Below, piece after piece: positions 24,106-32,951 of a stretch of 64,000 nucleotides of DNA. Each line of letters starts with the position of its first letter. Within the stretch, counting starts at the first letter, position 1. Source of the DNA: Verrucomicrobiales bacterium (GTDB lineage: Bacteria; Verrucomicrobiota; Verrucomicrobiia; Verrucomicrobiales; DEV007); contig DUBC01000033.1 of assembly GCA_012960505.1 (NCBI GenBank), positions 186,001-250,000 of the forward strand, written 5' to 3'. The position numbers were made by a program, and so were the translations under genes. Below the pieces are notes generated by a model that searched no databases, was not told where the DNA came from, and saw nothing but the letters and a program-made list of their open reading frames with translations.

Positions 24106-25032
24106 TTACCTCATGCCCTTGAATCGTGTCTCGATCAATTTGCGTGCATCAGCATCATTTGATTTTTCACGACTGGTCTTAATCAAGTTATCTTCGAGGG
24201 TATTTTTTGAAGGGCGTTCTTTTTGGTAAAATACACCAAATTTCCCAGGATATTGAATATCAGCTAATGCAAATGCAGAGGTTTCGCTGTTCACATCATG
24301 CCTTTCATTATCTTCCGCTGTGCCATCACTTATCTTCTCATCGATGATTTCAAATTTGCCTCCCTTTCTAGGATTACCATCATCGAAGGCTCCCTTATAA
24401 AACACGGGGCATTCTGACAGCACTTCGATGACAGAGAAGCCAGGATGTTGGATCGCACGTCTGAACATTTCAGTCATATGTTTCACTTGCGTTGAATGTG
24501 TGCGGGCAATGAAACTCGCGCCACTCGCGACTAATTTTTTCATTGGATTAACAGGCATATCCATAGCGCCGTTGGGGTCTGTCTTTGACTGGAATCCTAT
24601 TGGAGAAGTTGGAGATGTTTGTTTTTTTGTCAGTCCATAGACAAAGTTGTCCATAATGACATAAGTTAGATTCGGATTTTTTCTAGCGCAGTGTTCTAAA
24701 TGGTTGCCTCCAATGGAGAAACCGTCTCCGTCACCCCCGAAAGCAAAAACATGCAGGTCCGGTCTGGATAAACTTACTCCGGTTGCTAAAGGAAGTGCCC
24801 TACCGTGAATGAAATGAAGACCGTGAGAATTGACAAAATAAGGAAACCTAGAAGAGCATCCTATACCGGCAATGGTACAGATGCTTTCATGAGAAAATTG
24901 CAATTCTTCCAAAATCTTGAAGAAACAAGCAAGTACAGTAAAGTCCCCGCATCCTGGACACCAAGTAGGGTGATCTGCTTTTAATTGTTTTTTTGTCAGT
25001 TTTTCGGGATCAGCTGGAGTAACAGAAGACAT
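24106..25032 (-). CDS. korB: 2-oxoacid:ferredoxin oxidoreductase, beta subunit
   Basis: The 308-residue protein is the thiamine diphosphate-binding subunit. It has WCPGCGDFTVL (TPP-dependent OFOR start motif), a GIGCSSRFPYF segment, and the TPP/Mg2+ motif GDGDGFSIGGNHLEHCARKN with the following YVIMDNFVYGLTKKQTSPTS. It pairs with the alpha subunit 23 bases upstream to oxidise a 2-oxoacid (2-oxoglutarate or pyruvate type) to acyl-CoA while reducing ferredoxin. The gene symbol reflects the closest family; the substrate is inferred. No separate ferredoxin-like delta subunit is present, as is usual for two-subunit aerobic-type enzymes. Confidence 0.92.
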   Translation of the reverse strand: MSSVTPADPEKLTKKQLKADHPTWCPGCGDFTVLACFFKILEELQFSHESICTIAGIGCSSRFPYFVNSHGLHFIHGRALPLATGVSLSRPDLHVFAFGGDGDGFSIGGNHLEHCARKNPNLTYVIMDNFVYGLTKKQTSPTSPIGFQSKTDPNGAMDMPVNPMKKLVASGASFIARTHSTQVKHMTEMFRRAIQHPGFSVIEVLSECPVFYKGAFDDGNPRKGGKFEIIDEKISDGTAEDNERHDVNSETSAFALADIQYPGKFGVFYQKERPSKNTLEDNLIKTSREKSNDADARKLIETRFKGMR

Positions 25033-25055
25033 GGTGAATTTTTTGTTAGTATGAA

Positions 25056-26846
25056 TTACTGGCCAGTAATATTTTCGATCCCTGCAATGATTTCACGAAT
25101 TTTAAATCCGAGGCCATCCGTTTTAGTGATGCTGTGTATATTTGGGTTTGCATAACGAGCGCGCAGGAGTGTAGCAAGTTGTCCGTATCCGTATAATCCT
25201 TCGTCATTCATTTCGATAACGATCGATTTATTGAATTTTTCAATTATATCATCAATGCCATCAGGCATAGGGTGTATATGCCGAAGATGAATAGCCGATA
25301 ATTGTTGCTCATTCTTTAAAGCTGTATCTACGGCCTCACGGATAGGGCCCCAAGTTGATCCCCAGCCAATTAGTAGCACATCACCTTCTTCTGGCCCATA
25401 AACTTCAGGCGCAGATAATGTTGAGGCCAATCTTTTTAACTTGTTCCTTCTGCGGTTCGTCATTTTTTGATGCAGCTCAGGATTTGAGCTTGGGTGGCCC
25501 CATTCATCGTGTTCGAGTCCAGTGACGACTGGATACTTTCCGGTTAGCATTTTAGTACCTGGGGGAGCATGCTTAGTTTCGGATTCGAGGGGGTAGGGTA
25601 GGAATTCTTCACCTCGAGGTTCAAGATCCAATTCTGGTTCCCTGATATCGGATAGGTCTGGTTCTGGGAATGCCTCGATCCGAGTCGCAAGTGACTGATC
25701 CGATAAAATGATGACTGGAGTGCTGAATTTCTTAGCGATGCGGCATGCCTCGATGGCGGTGTAGTAACAATCTTCAACATCCTTTGGGGCAATAACAACA
25801 CGTGGTGTATCCCCATGGCTTCCGTAAATGGCTTGCATCAAGTCGCTCTGTTCTACACTAGTTGGAAGTCCTGTCGATGGACCTCCGCGTTGAACGTTAA
25901 TGACGACGAGAGGAAGTTCAGCCATGGAGGCATATCCGAGAGCTTCCATTTTTAATGACAGGCCAGGCCCCGAACTTCCAGTCACTGCGACATGGCCAGC
26001 ATAAGCGAATCCGACGGTGGAGGCAATGGCTGCTAGCTCATCCTCTGATTGTAGAAAGATGCCGCCATATTTAGGAAGTTCAGACCGTAAAGTTTCCATA
26101 ATCGAGGACCATGGAGTTATAGGGTAACCTGCACCATACCTTACCCCGGCTGCGAGAAGGCCATAAGTTAATGCTGTGTTTCCATCAGTAGTAATGCGAT
26201 TTCCTTCTCCAGCTGCTCCTGGCTGAAACGAATAATTGTGATCATGGATTTGGCCGATTTCATATGCGTATCCTGAATCGAAGGCCAACATTGCATTGCG
26301 CAATACACTTTCATGTTTTCTTTTGAATTGCGTTTCAATGATGGTGACTAGCTTTTCTCTATTTAATTCGAAGAGATTGGTTAATAAACCTAGAACAAAA
26401 ATATTTTTCCCCCTGTCTCGTGCTGAGCCCCCAATGGCCTCGACGGTTGTTGATGTCATAGGTATACCAACATAGATAACTCTTTTATCATCAGTATCAG
26501 GTTCGACATGATCACTGTCATATAAGCAGACTCCTCCATCACGAAGCGAGCTAATGTGATTCTCATAACTGTCCTGATAAAAAGCGACCAGAAAATCAGC
26601 GTCATCACCTGGAGAAAGAACTTCACCAGAACCGATTCGAACCTGAAAGATAGATGCTCCACCGCTGATTGTTGAAGGGATAGTCATGTAAGTCATGACT
26701 TCCTGTGCGCTTCTTCCTGCTAGGCGTGCAAGAAATCCTCCGATAGTTTGTATGCCGTCCTGAGAATTACCGGCGAGGCGAATGATCGCATCACTTAAGT
26801 CGTTCGTCTCACCTTCCTTTGGATTCTTTTCTGCTGCTAGGCTCAT
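25056..26846 (-). CDS. korA: 2-oxoacid:ferredoxin oxidoreductase, fused gamma-alpha subunit
   Basis: The 596-residue protein joins a gamma domain at the N-terminus (AGNSQDGIQTIGGFLARLAGR, about 25-200) to the alpha domain (GNTALTYGLLAAGVRYGAGYPITPWSS, then SEDELAAIASTVGFAYAG and TSSGPGLSLKMEALGYA-like segment, continuing to the end). This gamma-alpha fusion is the layout of two-subunit KorAB-type enzymes. It forms a heterotetramer with KorB in the cytoplasm and feeds low-potential electrons to ferredoxin from central carbon metabolism. It is the first gene of a three-gene minus-strand operon. Confidence 0.93.
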   Translation of the reverse strand: MSLAAEKNPKEGETNDLSDAIIRLAGNSQDGIQTIGGFLARLAGRSAQEVMTYMTIPSTISGGASIFQVRIGSGEVLSPGDDADFLVAFYQDSYENHISSLRDGGVCLYDSDHVEPDTDDKRVIYVGIPMTSTTVEAIGGSARDRGKNIFVLGLLTNLFELNREKLVTIIETQFKRKHESVLRNAMLAFDSGYAYEIGQIHDHNYSFQPGAAGEGNRITTDGNTALTYGLLAAGVRYGAGYPITPWSSIMETLRSELPKYGGIFLQSEDELAAIASTVGFAYAGHVAVTGSSGPGLSLKMEALGYASMAELPLVVINVQRGGPSTGLPTSVEQSDLMQAIYGSHGDTPRVVIAPKDVEDCYYTAIEACRIAKKFSTPVIILSDQSLATRIEAFPEPDLSDIREPELDLEPRGEEFLPYPLESETKHAPPGTKMLTGKYPVVTGLEHDEWGHPSSNPELHQKMTNRRRNKLKRLASTLSAPEVYGPEEGDVLLIGWGSTWGPIREAVDTALKNEQQLSAIHLRHIHPMPDGIDDIIEKFNKSIVIEMNDEGLYGYGQLATLLRARYANPNIHSITKTDGLGFKIREIIAGIENITGQ

Positions 26847-26991
26847 TAAGGACTTGAACGTTACGTAATTTTATTTCCTTGGCAAGAAGATCAGAAATTA
26901 AAATTTATATTTAATTTCCTATTTTCCAGGCCCTTGAAGTGGGCAATCGGACTTAATTTTAATCCTCACTTAACGATAAGTAAGAAAAAGC

Positions 26992-27948
26992 TCATTCGTC
27001 GGCATATTTCAGCCATGCTGATTCGATCATTTTCTTGTCCATTTTTGAGTCAGATATAATGATTTTATACCTAAATTTATTCAATTCTTTAGGTATTAAC
27101 TTCCAAGGATTTTCTTGTGCTGGCACATAATTAAAGAAAATTGCTCCATCATGACTCGATGCGGGCCATATGCGCATTCTTTGTGGAGCATCATGATTTG
27201 CAGGATGACAGAGAATGGCCACTAGTGCATTGCCATTATTAGTTGGTCCTGAAAAAGCACACCATTTTCCACGTGTAGCATGTCCGTTACTGCGATTTTT
27301 ATTTTCTGAAGTAAGGACCTGACTGTTTGCATTATTCCAGTTCGTTGGTCCCCTATAAGCGATTGGCCCTCCATAACGGTAAGCAGGAAGTTCCAGATTC
27401 TGAGAAGTTATATTTTTTTGTTCGCTAATATAATCAATAAAGTATGTATTTTTTTCTTTTACTACTCCGATCGAGAAGGACTCCTCAATAATAGTAGTTG
27501 GTTTTTGTCCTTCTTTTATTGAGACGTGTTCCTGTAAAACTGTAAATCCTTTCTTATCTGACTTTTGATTTAGAGAGATTGTTTTTTTATAACGGACAGT
27601 GCCTTCCTTTTTTTTGAGATTCCAGAAATCAATTTTTCGAGTCCCGTGAGAAGTGTTTACCCAGGCATGCCAAAGCCCAACGTGATGGAGATGATCGTCT
27701 GAATGTATCGATGTGACTATCGATCCTTTTGGAGTTTTTAATGGGTGAATGAACGCGCTTCTTTTGTAAGATGGATCACTTCCTTTTGGTGGGAGTACCT
27801 CTGATTTATGATAAACGAGCAGTGCATTTGTTCCGTCCAGAATCTTAATGATATCGTCATCCTCAATTACTTCGAGGGCTTGCAGATTGATTGTCAGCGC
27901 GTCAAGCAGAAGAAGTGTAACCCATTGATAAGCCCTCATGCCGGTCAA
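26992..27948 (-). CDS. DUF6807 (PmoA-like) family secreted protein
   Basis: The 318-residue protein has an N-terminal hydrophobic stretch compatible with a signal peptide (residues 8-24). The core shows the family landmarks: FIHPLKTPKGSIVT, then SDDHLHHVGLWHAWV, and later CHPANHDAPQRMRIW with FFNYVP. The DHxHHxGLWxAW block is characteristic of DUF6807 proteins, abundant in Verrucomicrobiota and Planctomycetota and often found with carbohydrate-degradation genes. The biochemical role is unknown. It starts only four bases after the TolC stop, so it is the last gene of the VTC-export operon, an unexpected position for this family. Confidence 0.82.
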   Translation of the reverse strand: MTGMRAYQWVTLLLLDALTINLQALEVIEDDDIIKILDGTNALLVYHKSEVLPPKGSDPSYKRSAFIHPLKTPKGSIVTSIHSDDHLHHVGLWHAWVNTSHGTRKIDFWNLKKKEGTVRYKKTISLNQKSDKKGFTVLQEHVSIKEGQKPTTIIEESFSIGVVKEKNTYFIDYISEQKNITSQNLELPAYRYGGPIAYRGPTNWNNANSQVLTSENKNRSNGHATRGKWCAFSGPTNNGNALVAILCHPANHDAPQRMRIWPASSHDGAIFFNYVPAQENPWKLIPKELNKFRYKIIISDSKMDKKMIESAWLKYADE

Positions 27949-27952
27949 TTTC

Positions 27953-29791
27953 TTATTTCTTTTTCCTGAAAATCTTGGGAGTCAGGGAACGTAAGCCTGA
28001 ACGAACTTTATCGACTATAGGGAATTTCCTTTTTGTTTGAAGGCGAGAGTCGGCTCTTTTAGGAGATGCATCTTTCTTGGAGAGTCTCTTATTAGAAGTC
28101 TCATTTTTGATCATAATCCCCTTAGAGGGCAATGCACTTTCAGTAACATGGTCGTCTACGGGTGCAGTGAAAACCTTTTCAAGGGATGCGCCCAATGCTT
28201 TTTCCAATTGAAGTAATGCTTTGTTGTATGTTCTTTCAGCGACAAGGCGTTGTTGCGTTGTTTTTGTTGCGTTTTGTGCGATTTCAAAACGGATCTTTTC
28301 TAGCTTGTGTCGTTCTGTATTTTTGATCCGCTCAATGAATTGGGTGTTATATTCTTTTTGTGCTATGGCATGTTTTTGCGCCCGGTCCCTGTATTTCTTT
28401 GCACGTTTAAGGTTTTCATATGACGCGACAACTTCTGCAGTGATAATTGTTTGAGTGGCTCCTTTTTGCGAATAATAGGATGCGACGGCAGCTTCACGCA
28501 CTTCACTTTCATGACCTAGCCAACTGAATAAAGGAACGGACATTGCCAGCTGTATTCCCCAGCTTTCCCCAGTTCTTTGCCCTCCTTCTTCTTCCCTTCC
28601 TATGCCGGCCTGCACATAATCAAACCAAGGTATTTTCTTCGCTCTTGATTCATTTAGTGATGTCTGGGCAATTTTTTCTTTTGCCCTTATAGTTGTCAAT
28701 TCGCCCCGATTAGCAAGTGACATTCTTATTAGGTATTCGAGATGAGTATGGTCCAGATCAATTGAAGGACTAATAAGTTTATCAGTGATTCGAATTCTTT
28801 GGGAGTTTTTTAAGCCGACTCGAGCAGCAAGATTATCTCTTTGGGAATTAAATTCAATTTGTGCCCCCTCCACTGAAAGGTCCTCATTGCCGACATATTC
28901 AATTTTATCGATTGTTATCAGGCCGCTACTGAGCATTTTGCTTTGAATTTCAGAATATGACTTGGCGGCGGCTTGTTCCAACTCAAGCAATTCGATTTGA
29001 GCTTTGAGGTATTGTAGCTGTTCGTATTCTTCTCTTATTTTAATGACGACATCACGTTCTTGATTCAGGGCGACCGCTCTGGCAAGTTTGACCCCTTGTT
29101 CGGCTCGTGCTAATCGCGCCTTGCGAATTCCTGGATGAGGAACATAAAGACGAAATTGTAGCTGAGTATCTTCTTCATCGGCAAATGGATTCGTGTCGTG
29201 AAAATCGGTTTCAGTTCCGTTACGAATCATGTCACGGGTGTCTGTTTTAGTGCCTCCAGGCTCGAAGATCTCTGGATTTGGCAGGATAGTAATATTTTCC
29301 TCTGAATGCTCTTCGATTGTCTCTTCGGTTACCGTTTTGTTGCTACCTTCTGTTATCGTTTTAGAGATATTGCGGTTTACAGTTTCTTCGGAAATACTTT
29401 TCTTTTCTTGTCCGTCCTCGTTGATTTCCGTCCTCGACACTTGCTGAGTGTAGCTTTCAGTTCTTGTTTCAGTAAAAGGTGCAGGAATTCCATTGCTCCC
29501 CCAATTTTTCCGAAATCTTATTTGGGGATCGGGCCAGTCCCGAGCTACTTTTTTTTGAGCTTCGGCAATGGTGATTGCACCACGCAACGAAATGAGGCGA
29601 GGATTATTTTTTAGGCCAAGAGCAATGAGTTCAGATAAACCTACATCACCAGCATTTTCTTGTTCCGTCTCTGCTTTGCCATTTTGAATTTGCAATAATC
29701 CAAATAAAACCATCAAAAACAACAAAGAATGCTGCGTTATTTTATTTTTGAGGCTTTGCATTATTGAAGTCGTATCTGGAATCTCTAACAA
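27953..29791 (-). CDS. TolC-family outer membrane efflux protein with a Thr/Glu-rich insertion
   Basis: This 612-residue protein has the two-repeat coiled-coil architecture of TolC-type channels: LSELIALGLKNNPRLISLRGAI at the first helix pair, and LEYLIRMSLANRGELTTIRAKEKIAQ at the second, plus long heptad-like helices. A signal-like hydrophobic segment lies at about 18-36. Between the first helix and the rest there is an approximately 110-residue low-complexity insert (about 85-195) rich in Thr, Glu and Ser. The last 70 residues are very basic (Lys/Arg), which is unusual for TolC. It starts after the HlyD gene in the same operon and should form the outer-membrane exit duct. Confidence 0.85.
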   Translation of the reverse strand: MLEIPDTTSIMQSLKNKITQHSLLFLMVLFGLLQIQNGKAETEQENAGDVGLSELIALGLKNNPRLISLRGAITIAEAQKKVARDWPDPQIRFRKNWGSNGIPAPFTETRTESYTQQVSRTEINEDGQEKKSISEETVNRNISKTITEGSNKTVTEETIEEHSEENITILPNPEIFEPGGTKTDTRDMIRNGTETDFHDTNPFADEEDTQLQFRLYVPHPGIRKARLARAEQGVKLARAVALNQERDVVIKIREEYEQLQYLKAQIELLELEQAAAKSYSEIQSKMLSSGLITIDKIEYVGNEDLSVEGAQIEFNSQRDNLAARVGLKNSQRIRITDKLISPSIDLDHTHLEYLIRMSLANRGELTTIRAKEKIAQTSLNESRAKKIPWFDYVQAGIGREEEGGQRTGESWGIQLAMSVPLFSWLGHESEVREAAVASYYSQKGATQTIITAEVVASYENLKRAKKYRDRAQKHAIAQKEYNTQFIERIKNTERHKLEKIRFEIAQNATKTTQQRLVAERTYNKALLQLEKALGASLEKVFTAPVDDHVTESALPSKGIMIKNETSNKRLSKKDASPKRADSRLQTKRKFPIVDKVRSGLRSLTPKIFRKKK

Positions 29792-29851
29792 TCTTGTAAC
29801 TGCTTTAATACAGTTTAGGCGGTTGCTAAGATTAAAAGTGACGGTTGTTTA

Positions 29852-30961
29852 TTAGTTACTGGCAGCTTTGACCGGGGTTTTTCCAAAGTTCCAGAGATTA
29901 AATGAGCCTGGCTCCTTTATGTGCACATGCACGCCGGTACCGGGCAATAAGTCTTCAAAATCATCTGGTAGTTCGCACACAAATACTCGGCCCCTAATAT
30001 ATTGTCCGTCTATAGGTGATCCGTAATTTGGTAACGCTTCGATGCTGGGGGAAACAGTAATAATTTTTGCTTTGTAAGCGATTGGCTTATTTTTTCTTTG
30101 ACTGACCCATACGACTTGATCCTCTGAAAGTTCTTCGGGGTTTTGATCCTGAGGGATGAGTCCTCTTATCGTTTTGGCGGGAACATTATTTGGGCTTGTA
30201 AGATTAATGGTCAGGATAGACTCTCCTAATTTTGTAACGCCTCCCAATTTATTGAGTTTGAAAATCGTTCCTTCGCCAGGAGCGACGAGCGTTTTATTTT
30301 TTAGTCTCTCTTTAAGGACTAGAATTTCTTCAGGAAGATTAACACCGTCTACTTTTGTAATAAGCCGATCAGCTTCTTTCAAATCTGCATTGAGGGCTTC
30401 AATGGATTTGGCATGAGTCGTTAATTCAGTTTGAATGGCGTCAATTTTACTAAGAGCTGCATCTAATTCACTTTGCAAGCTGAGCTGATTTTCTACATTA
30501 TTTTTAATTAGATCAGCACTTCTCTTGGCCGTTTCGAGTCGAGACTCGGCGCTGGCCTTCTGCGATTTGGCTCTTTGTATGTCAGCATTGATTCCAAAAC
30601 GAGTTGCTTTGAATTTTCTTTCCATGTCTGCCCTTAAAAAGGGAAGGTTCGCTTTGTAGTCATCGATTTCTTTCTGTATGAGAGAAGGATCTAGGGCAAT
30701 TAATTTCTGCCCCTTCGACACTTTTTCTCCTTCTTTAACAAAAACCTTAAGAATGACTCCGTCCTCTAGAGCGGATATTTCTTCTGTGTGCGCAGTTACC
30801 ATTCCATTGATCCTTACCTCGACCCCTCTTTGCGAGTATAGATATAGGACCAGACCCAATACGGCAAGCCAAACTAAGAGTGGCCATTTTTCAAAGATCT
30901 TACGTGCTCGGTAAGTTGAAGTTTTCTTGAGCTTAATTTCGTTGGGAATGTTATTACTCAT
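29852..30961 (-). CDS. HlyD-family membrane fusion (periplasmic adaptor) protein
   Basis: The 369-residue protein has a single N-terminal membrane span (LLVWLAVLGLVLYLYS, about residues 29-44), a first half-lipoyl motif (EDGVILKVFVKEGEKVSKGQKLIALD), a long alpha-helical hairpin (about 95-205) and a second half-lipoyl segment (VAPGEGTIFKLNKLGGVTKLGES). This is the standard MFP layout. It should bridge an inner-membrane component and the TolC channel. No ABC or RND pump is in the operon; the only inner-membrane partner is the DUF4956 protein whose stop is 7 bases upstream. Confidence 0.88.
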   Translation of the reverse strand: MSNNIPNEIKLKKTSTYRARKIFEKWPLLVWLAVLGLVLYLYSQRGVEVRINGMVTAHTEEISALEDGVILKVFVKEGEKVSKGQKLIALDPSLIQKEIDDYKANLPFLRADMERKFKATRFGINADIQRAKSQKASAESRLETAKRSADLIKNNVENQLSLQSELDAALSKIDAIQTELTTHAKSIEALNADLKEADRLITKVDGVNLPEEILVLKERLKNKTLVAPGEGTIFKLNKLGGVTKLGESILTINLTSPNNVPAKTIRGLIPQDQNPEELSEDQVVWVSQRKNKPIAYKAKIITVSPSIEALPNYGSPIDGQYIRGRVFVCELPDDFEDLLPGTGVHVHIKEPGSFNLWNFGKTPVKAASN

Positions 30962-30968
30962 GGATCTA

Positions 30969-31652
30969 TTAAATTTCGACAGTTGTGCGTTGCATTACAA
31001 GGCTAACTTCGGAGATATCATCAAGCTTTGATAAGGCGTCTACGAGATCTGTCTTATATGAAGGGTCTATTAATCGTATTTGATAAGAATGTTCTTGAAC
31101 TTCTCCCTGTATGGCTTCGCGCATTGCTACCATTTCCGTGGAACTGGCATACCTACCGAAGACCGTTTGAAGATGTTCATGTGATGGTGATTCAGGTGGA
31201 AGCATGAATCTTAAAAGCCCTTCGAATTCTCGACGAGAAGCGAACGGTGACCAGCTTAGAAATATTGCAGTGAAACAGAAATATAGAGTGCCAATGATTG
31301 CGACTTCATACTGCTGTGCTCCAGATGCGATTCCGATCGAAAGGGAAGCAAATAGAAAGATGATGTCTCTGGGGTCTCTGATGGGTGTCCTGAATCGCAC
31401 GAATGCCATGGCTCCCATGATTCCCAATCCCCTTGCCATGTTGTTTCCAATCGCCATGATCATGACGGTAATGACTATAGTGGCCAGTACCATGGTGTGG
31501 AGGAAGGAACGTGCGTATGAGAAGCTCTGATGCGTCCAGCGATATACTGTTGCCAATACCAAGCCCAGAACAAAGCTGACACTCAATGAAAATAGCACGC
31601 CCATTGCCGTGAGTTCTCGATTTGCGCCTAAGGCTGTTAAGAAGGATTCCAT
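30969..31652 (-). CDS. DUF4956 multi-pass inner-membrane protein
   Basis: The 227-residue protein has about four transmembrane helices in its first 140 residues (around 15-38, 50-67, 70-90 and 112-132) and a soluble C-terminal domain of about 80 residues. The block RGLGIMGAMAFVRFRTPIRDPRD between helices is the strongly conserved DUF4956 signature. The C-terminal part resembles an ACT/ferredoxin-like fold by its strand-helix pattern. DUF4956 genes commonly neighbour VTC-domain genes in bacteria, as here. The function is unknown; a membrane partner of the VTC protein, by analogy with the membrane subunits of the yeast VTC complex, is an inference. Confidence 0.88.
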   Translation of the reverse strand: MESFLTALGANRELTAMGVLFSLSVSFVLGLVLATVYRWTHQSFSYARSFLHTMVLATIVITVMIMAIGNNMARGLGIMGAMAFVRFRTPIRDPRDIIFLFASLSIGIASGAQQYEVAIIGTLYFCFTAIFLSWSPFASRREFEGLLRFMLPPESPSHEHLQTVFGRYASSTEMVAMREAIQGEVQEHSYQIRLIDPSYKTDLVDALSKLDDISEVSLVMQRTTVEI

Positions 31653-31700
31653 GTTGGTTAAATTTATCTCGTGTTGTTTGGAAATTTAAGTTCTGGTATT

Positions 31701-32624
31701 TTAAATACTGTTATTTGTTGGGGTTGTATTTTGTGAAGCGCAGTCATACTCAAATCCTCTGAACAGTGTTTCTAGTCTCCAGGCAGTGGCATACTTGCAA
31801 AAACCAGTCGTCGTTAGATTGAACCTTTCAACCAGTTCCAGCATCCACCGGGGAGCGTCCCGCATTGCCTTGAGTTCAAAAATGTAGCCAGCAAAAGGGC
31901 GATTAAGTCCTACCTGTGAATCCATTGGCCGCCACCCTTTTGAATCCTCAATGCCTGGAATCGTCCAATTTCTTGTTGGTCGGTAAGTGATTCTCCGGTC
32001 AAAAGTGAGACGTGCATAATCATCATTAGCTCCGAAGTAACTTTCGCGAATATATCTTATGAGCATCTTTGGCTTGGCCCCGACCCTTCTTGCGATTCGT
32101 GCAAATTCCAGAAAGTAGTGATTGTCGACGGGGTTATTGAGTAATTTGCATTGTTCTGGATTTAAAACAATTGGGAGTCCATCATTATCACCCTTGTATT
32201 GTTCCATTGTCATTTTTGCTCTGCTCTTAATAATGACTCCTCCTACTTTCCTTTTTAGTTCCAAGAAAACGGGAGCACTACCACCTTTGCCATAGGTCCG
32301 GATCCGAAGTTTAAATCTGGCGTAGGTTTTACGTTCTTTTGCCAAAGCTAGATCCATGGTCGGAGTGTCCAGTTGAAGTGTAGTGACTGAATACTCTGGT
32401 ATCTCACCTTTTCCATTAGGGTCCGCAATACAGAACGGTTTTATGTATTCACGTATCTTGGGTACTAGATTTGGGTGTATAATGTACTTTTGCTCAAAGC
32501 GTTCAATTATCTTGTCCTTAACGTCTTTTCTCGAAGGCCCTGCATCCACCTGCAAGCGTGGTAATGCGGAAGAAGCCAATTTATTGGATTCTTCGGCAGT
32601 TGCCGATTGAGTTTGAGGGATCAT
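31701..32624 (-). CDS. VTC domain protein (polyphosphate polymerase-like)
   Basis: The 307-residue protein fits the VTC tunnel fold. It has the N-terminal ERFEQKYIIHP block, basic strands with FKLRIRTYG and LELKRKVGGVIIKSRA, an RYIRESYFG segment, RLTFDRRITYRPTR, and a late acidic strand FELKAM. These Arg/Lys positions line the tunnel that binds polyphosphate and nucleotide in eukaryotic Vtc4, and the Glu residues bind the metal. Bacterial members have no SPX domain, and none is present here. The probable reaction is polymerisation of phosphate from ATP, but not every VTC-domain protein is catalytic. It is the first gene of a five-gene minus-strand operon with an export channel. Confidence 0.87.
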   Translation of the reverse strand: MIPQTQSATAEESNKLASSALPRLQVDAGPSRKDVKDKIIERFEQKYIIHPNLVPKIREYIKPFCIADPNGKGEIPEYSVTTLQLDTPTMDLALAKERKTYARFKLRIRTYGKGGSAPVFLELKRKVGGVIIKSRAKMTMEQYKGDNDGLPIVLNPEQCKLLNNPVDNHYFLEFARIARRVGAKPKMLIRYIRESYFGANDDYARLTFDRRITYRPTRNWTIPGIEDSKGWRPMDSQVGLNRPFAGYIFELKAMRDAPRWMLELVERFNLTTTGFCKYATAWRLETLFRGFEYDCASQNTTPTNNSI

Positions 32625-32659
32625 GAGGATTTCCAGATCCTCATATAATACGAGGATCC
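32623..32659 (-). promoter_or_regulatory. Mutually exclusive hairpins over the VTC start codon
   Basis: The mRNA contains three alternating complementary segments: GGATCCTC (32659-32652), GAGGATC (32642-32636) and ATCCTCAT, whose last AT belongs to the start codon (32630-32623). The middle segment can pair with the first (7 bp, loop of 9) or with the third (8 bp with flanks, loop of 6). The second option would cover the start region. The middle segment also contains the only purine-rich ribosome-site-like stretch (GAGGA). This is a possible translational switch. A TATTAT stretch inside it may instead be a -10 box. Confidence 0.35.
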
Positions 32660-32951
32660 ATTAAGAATGGGGTATGGATAAAATAGCTCCAGAATCGCAA
32701 AATGCCATTAATAATGTGGCTGAAACGTTACAATATCCCCTTGGGAAACAGTTATTATGACGAATAAAGTCATGGATTTCATACTAGTTTCCTCTTTCAA
32801 TAGCTTTTTTAAGAAAAATACCTCCCGTTCAGATCTTATATTTTCATTATTGAAGAATTCGAATCCTTGATGATTTTGGAGGAGTAAGGTGTTTTTGCTC
32901 TAACGTTTTGCTTAACATAGGTGAGCTTGAACCGAATAAGTTAATCAATTT
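32660..32951. other. Intergenic region without a recognisable gene
   Basis: This stretch lies upstream of the VTC operon and downstream of the alcohol dehydrogenase gene, both on the minus strand. It contains AT-rich sequence, an imperfect palindrome AAGAATTCGAATCCTT (near 32852-32867), and a GGAGGAG with no usable reading frame after it. I see no tRNA-like fold, no long open frame and no clear U-tailed terminator. It must carry the VTC operon promoter, but I cannot place the boxes with confidence. Confidence 0.4.
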
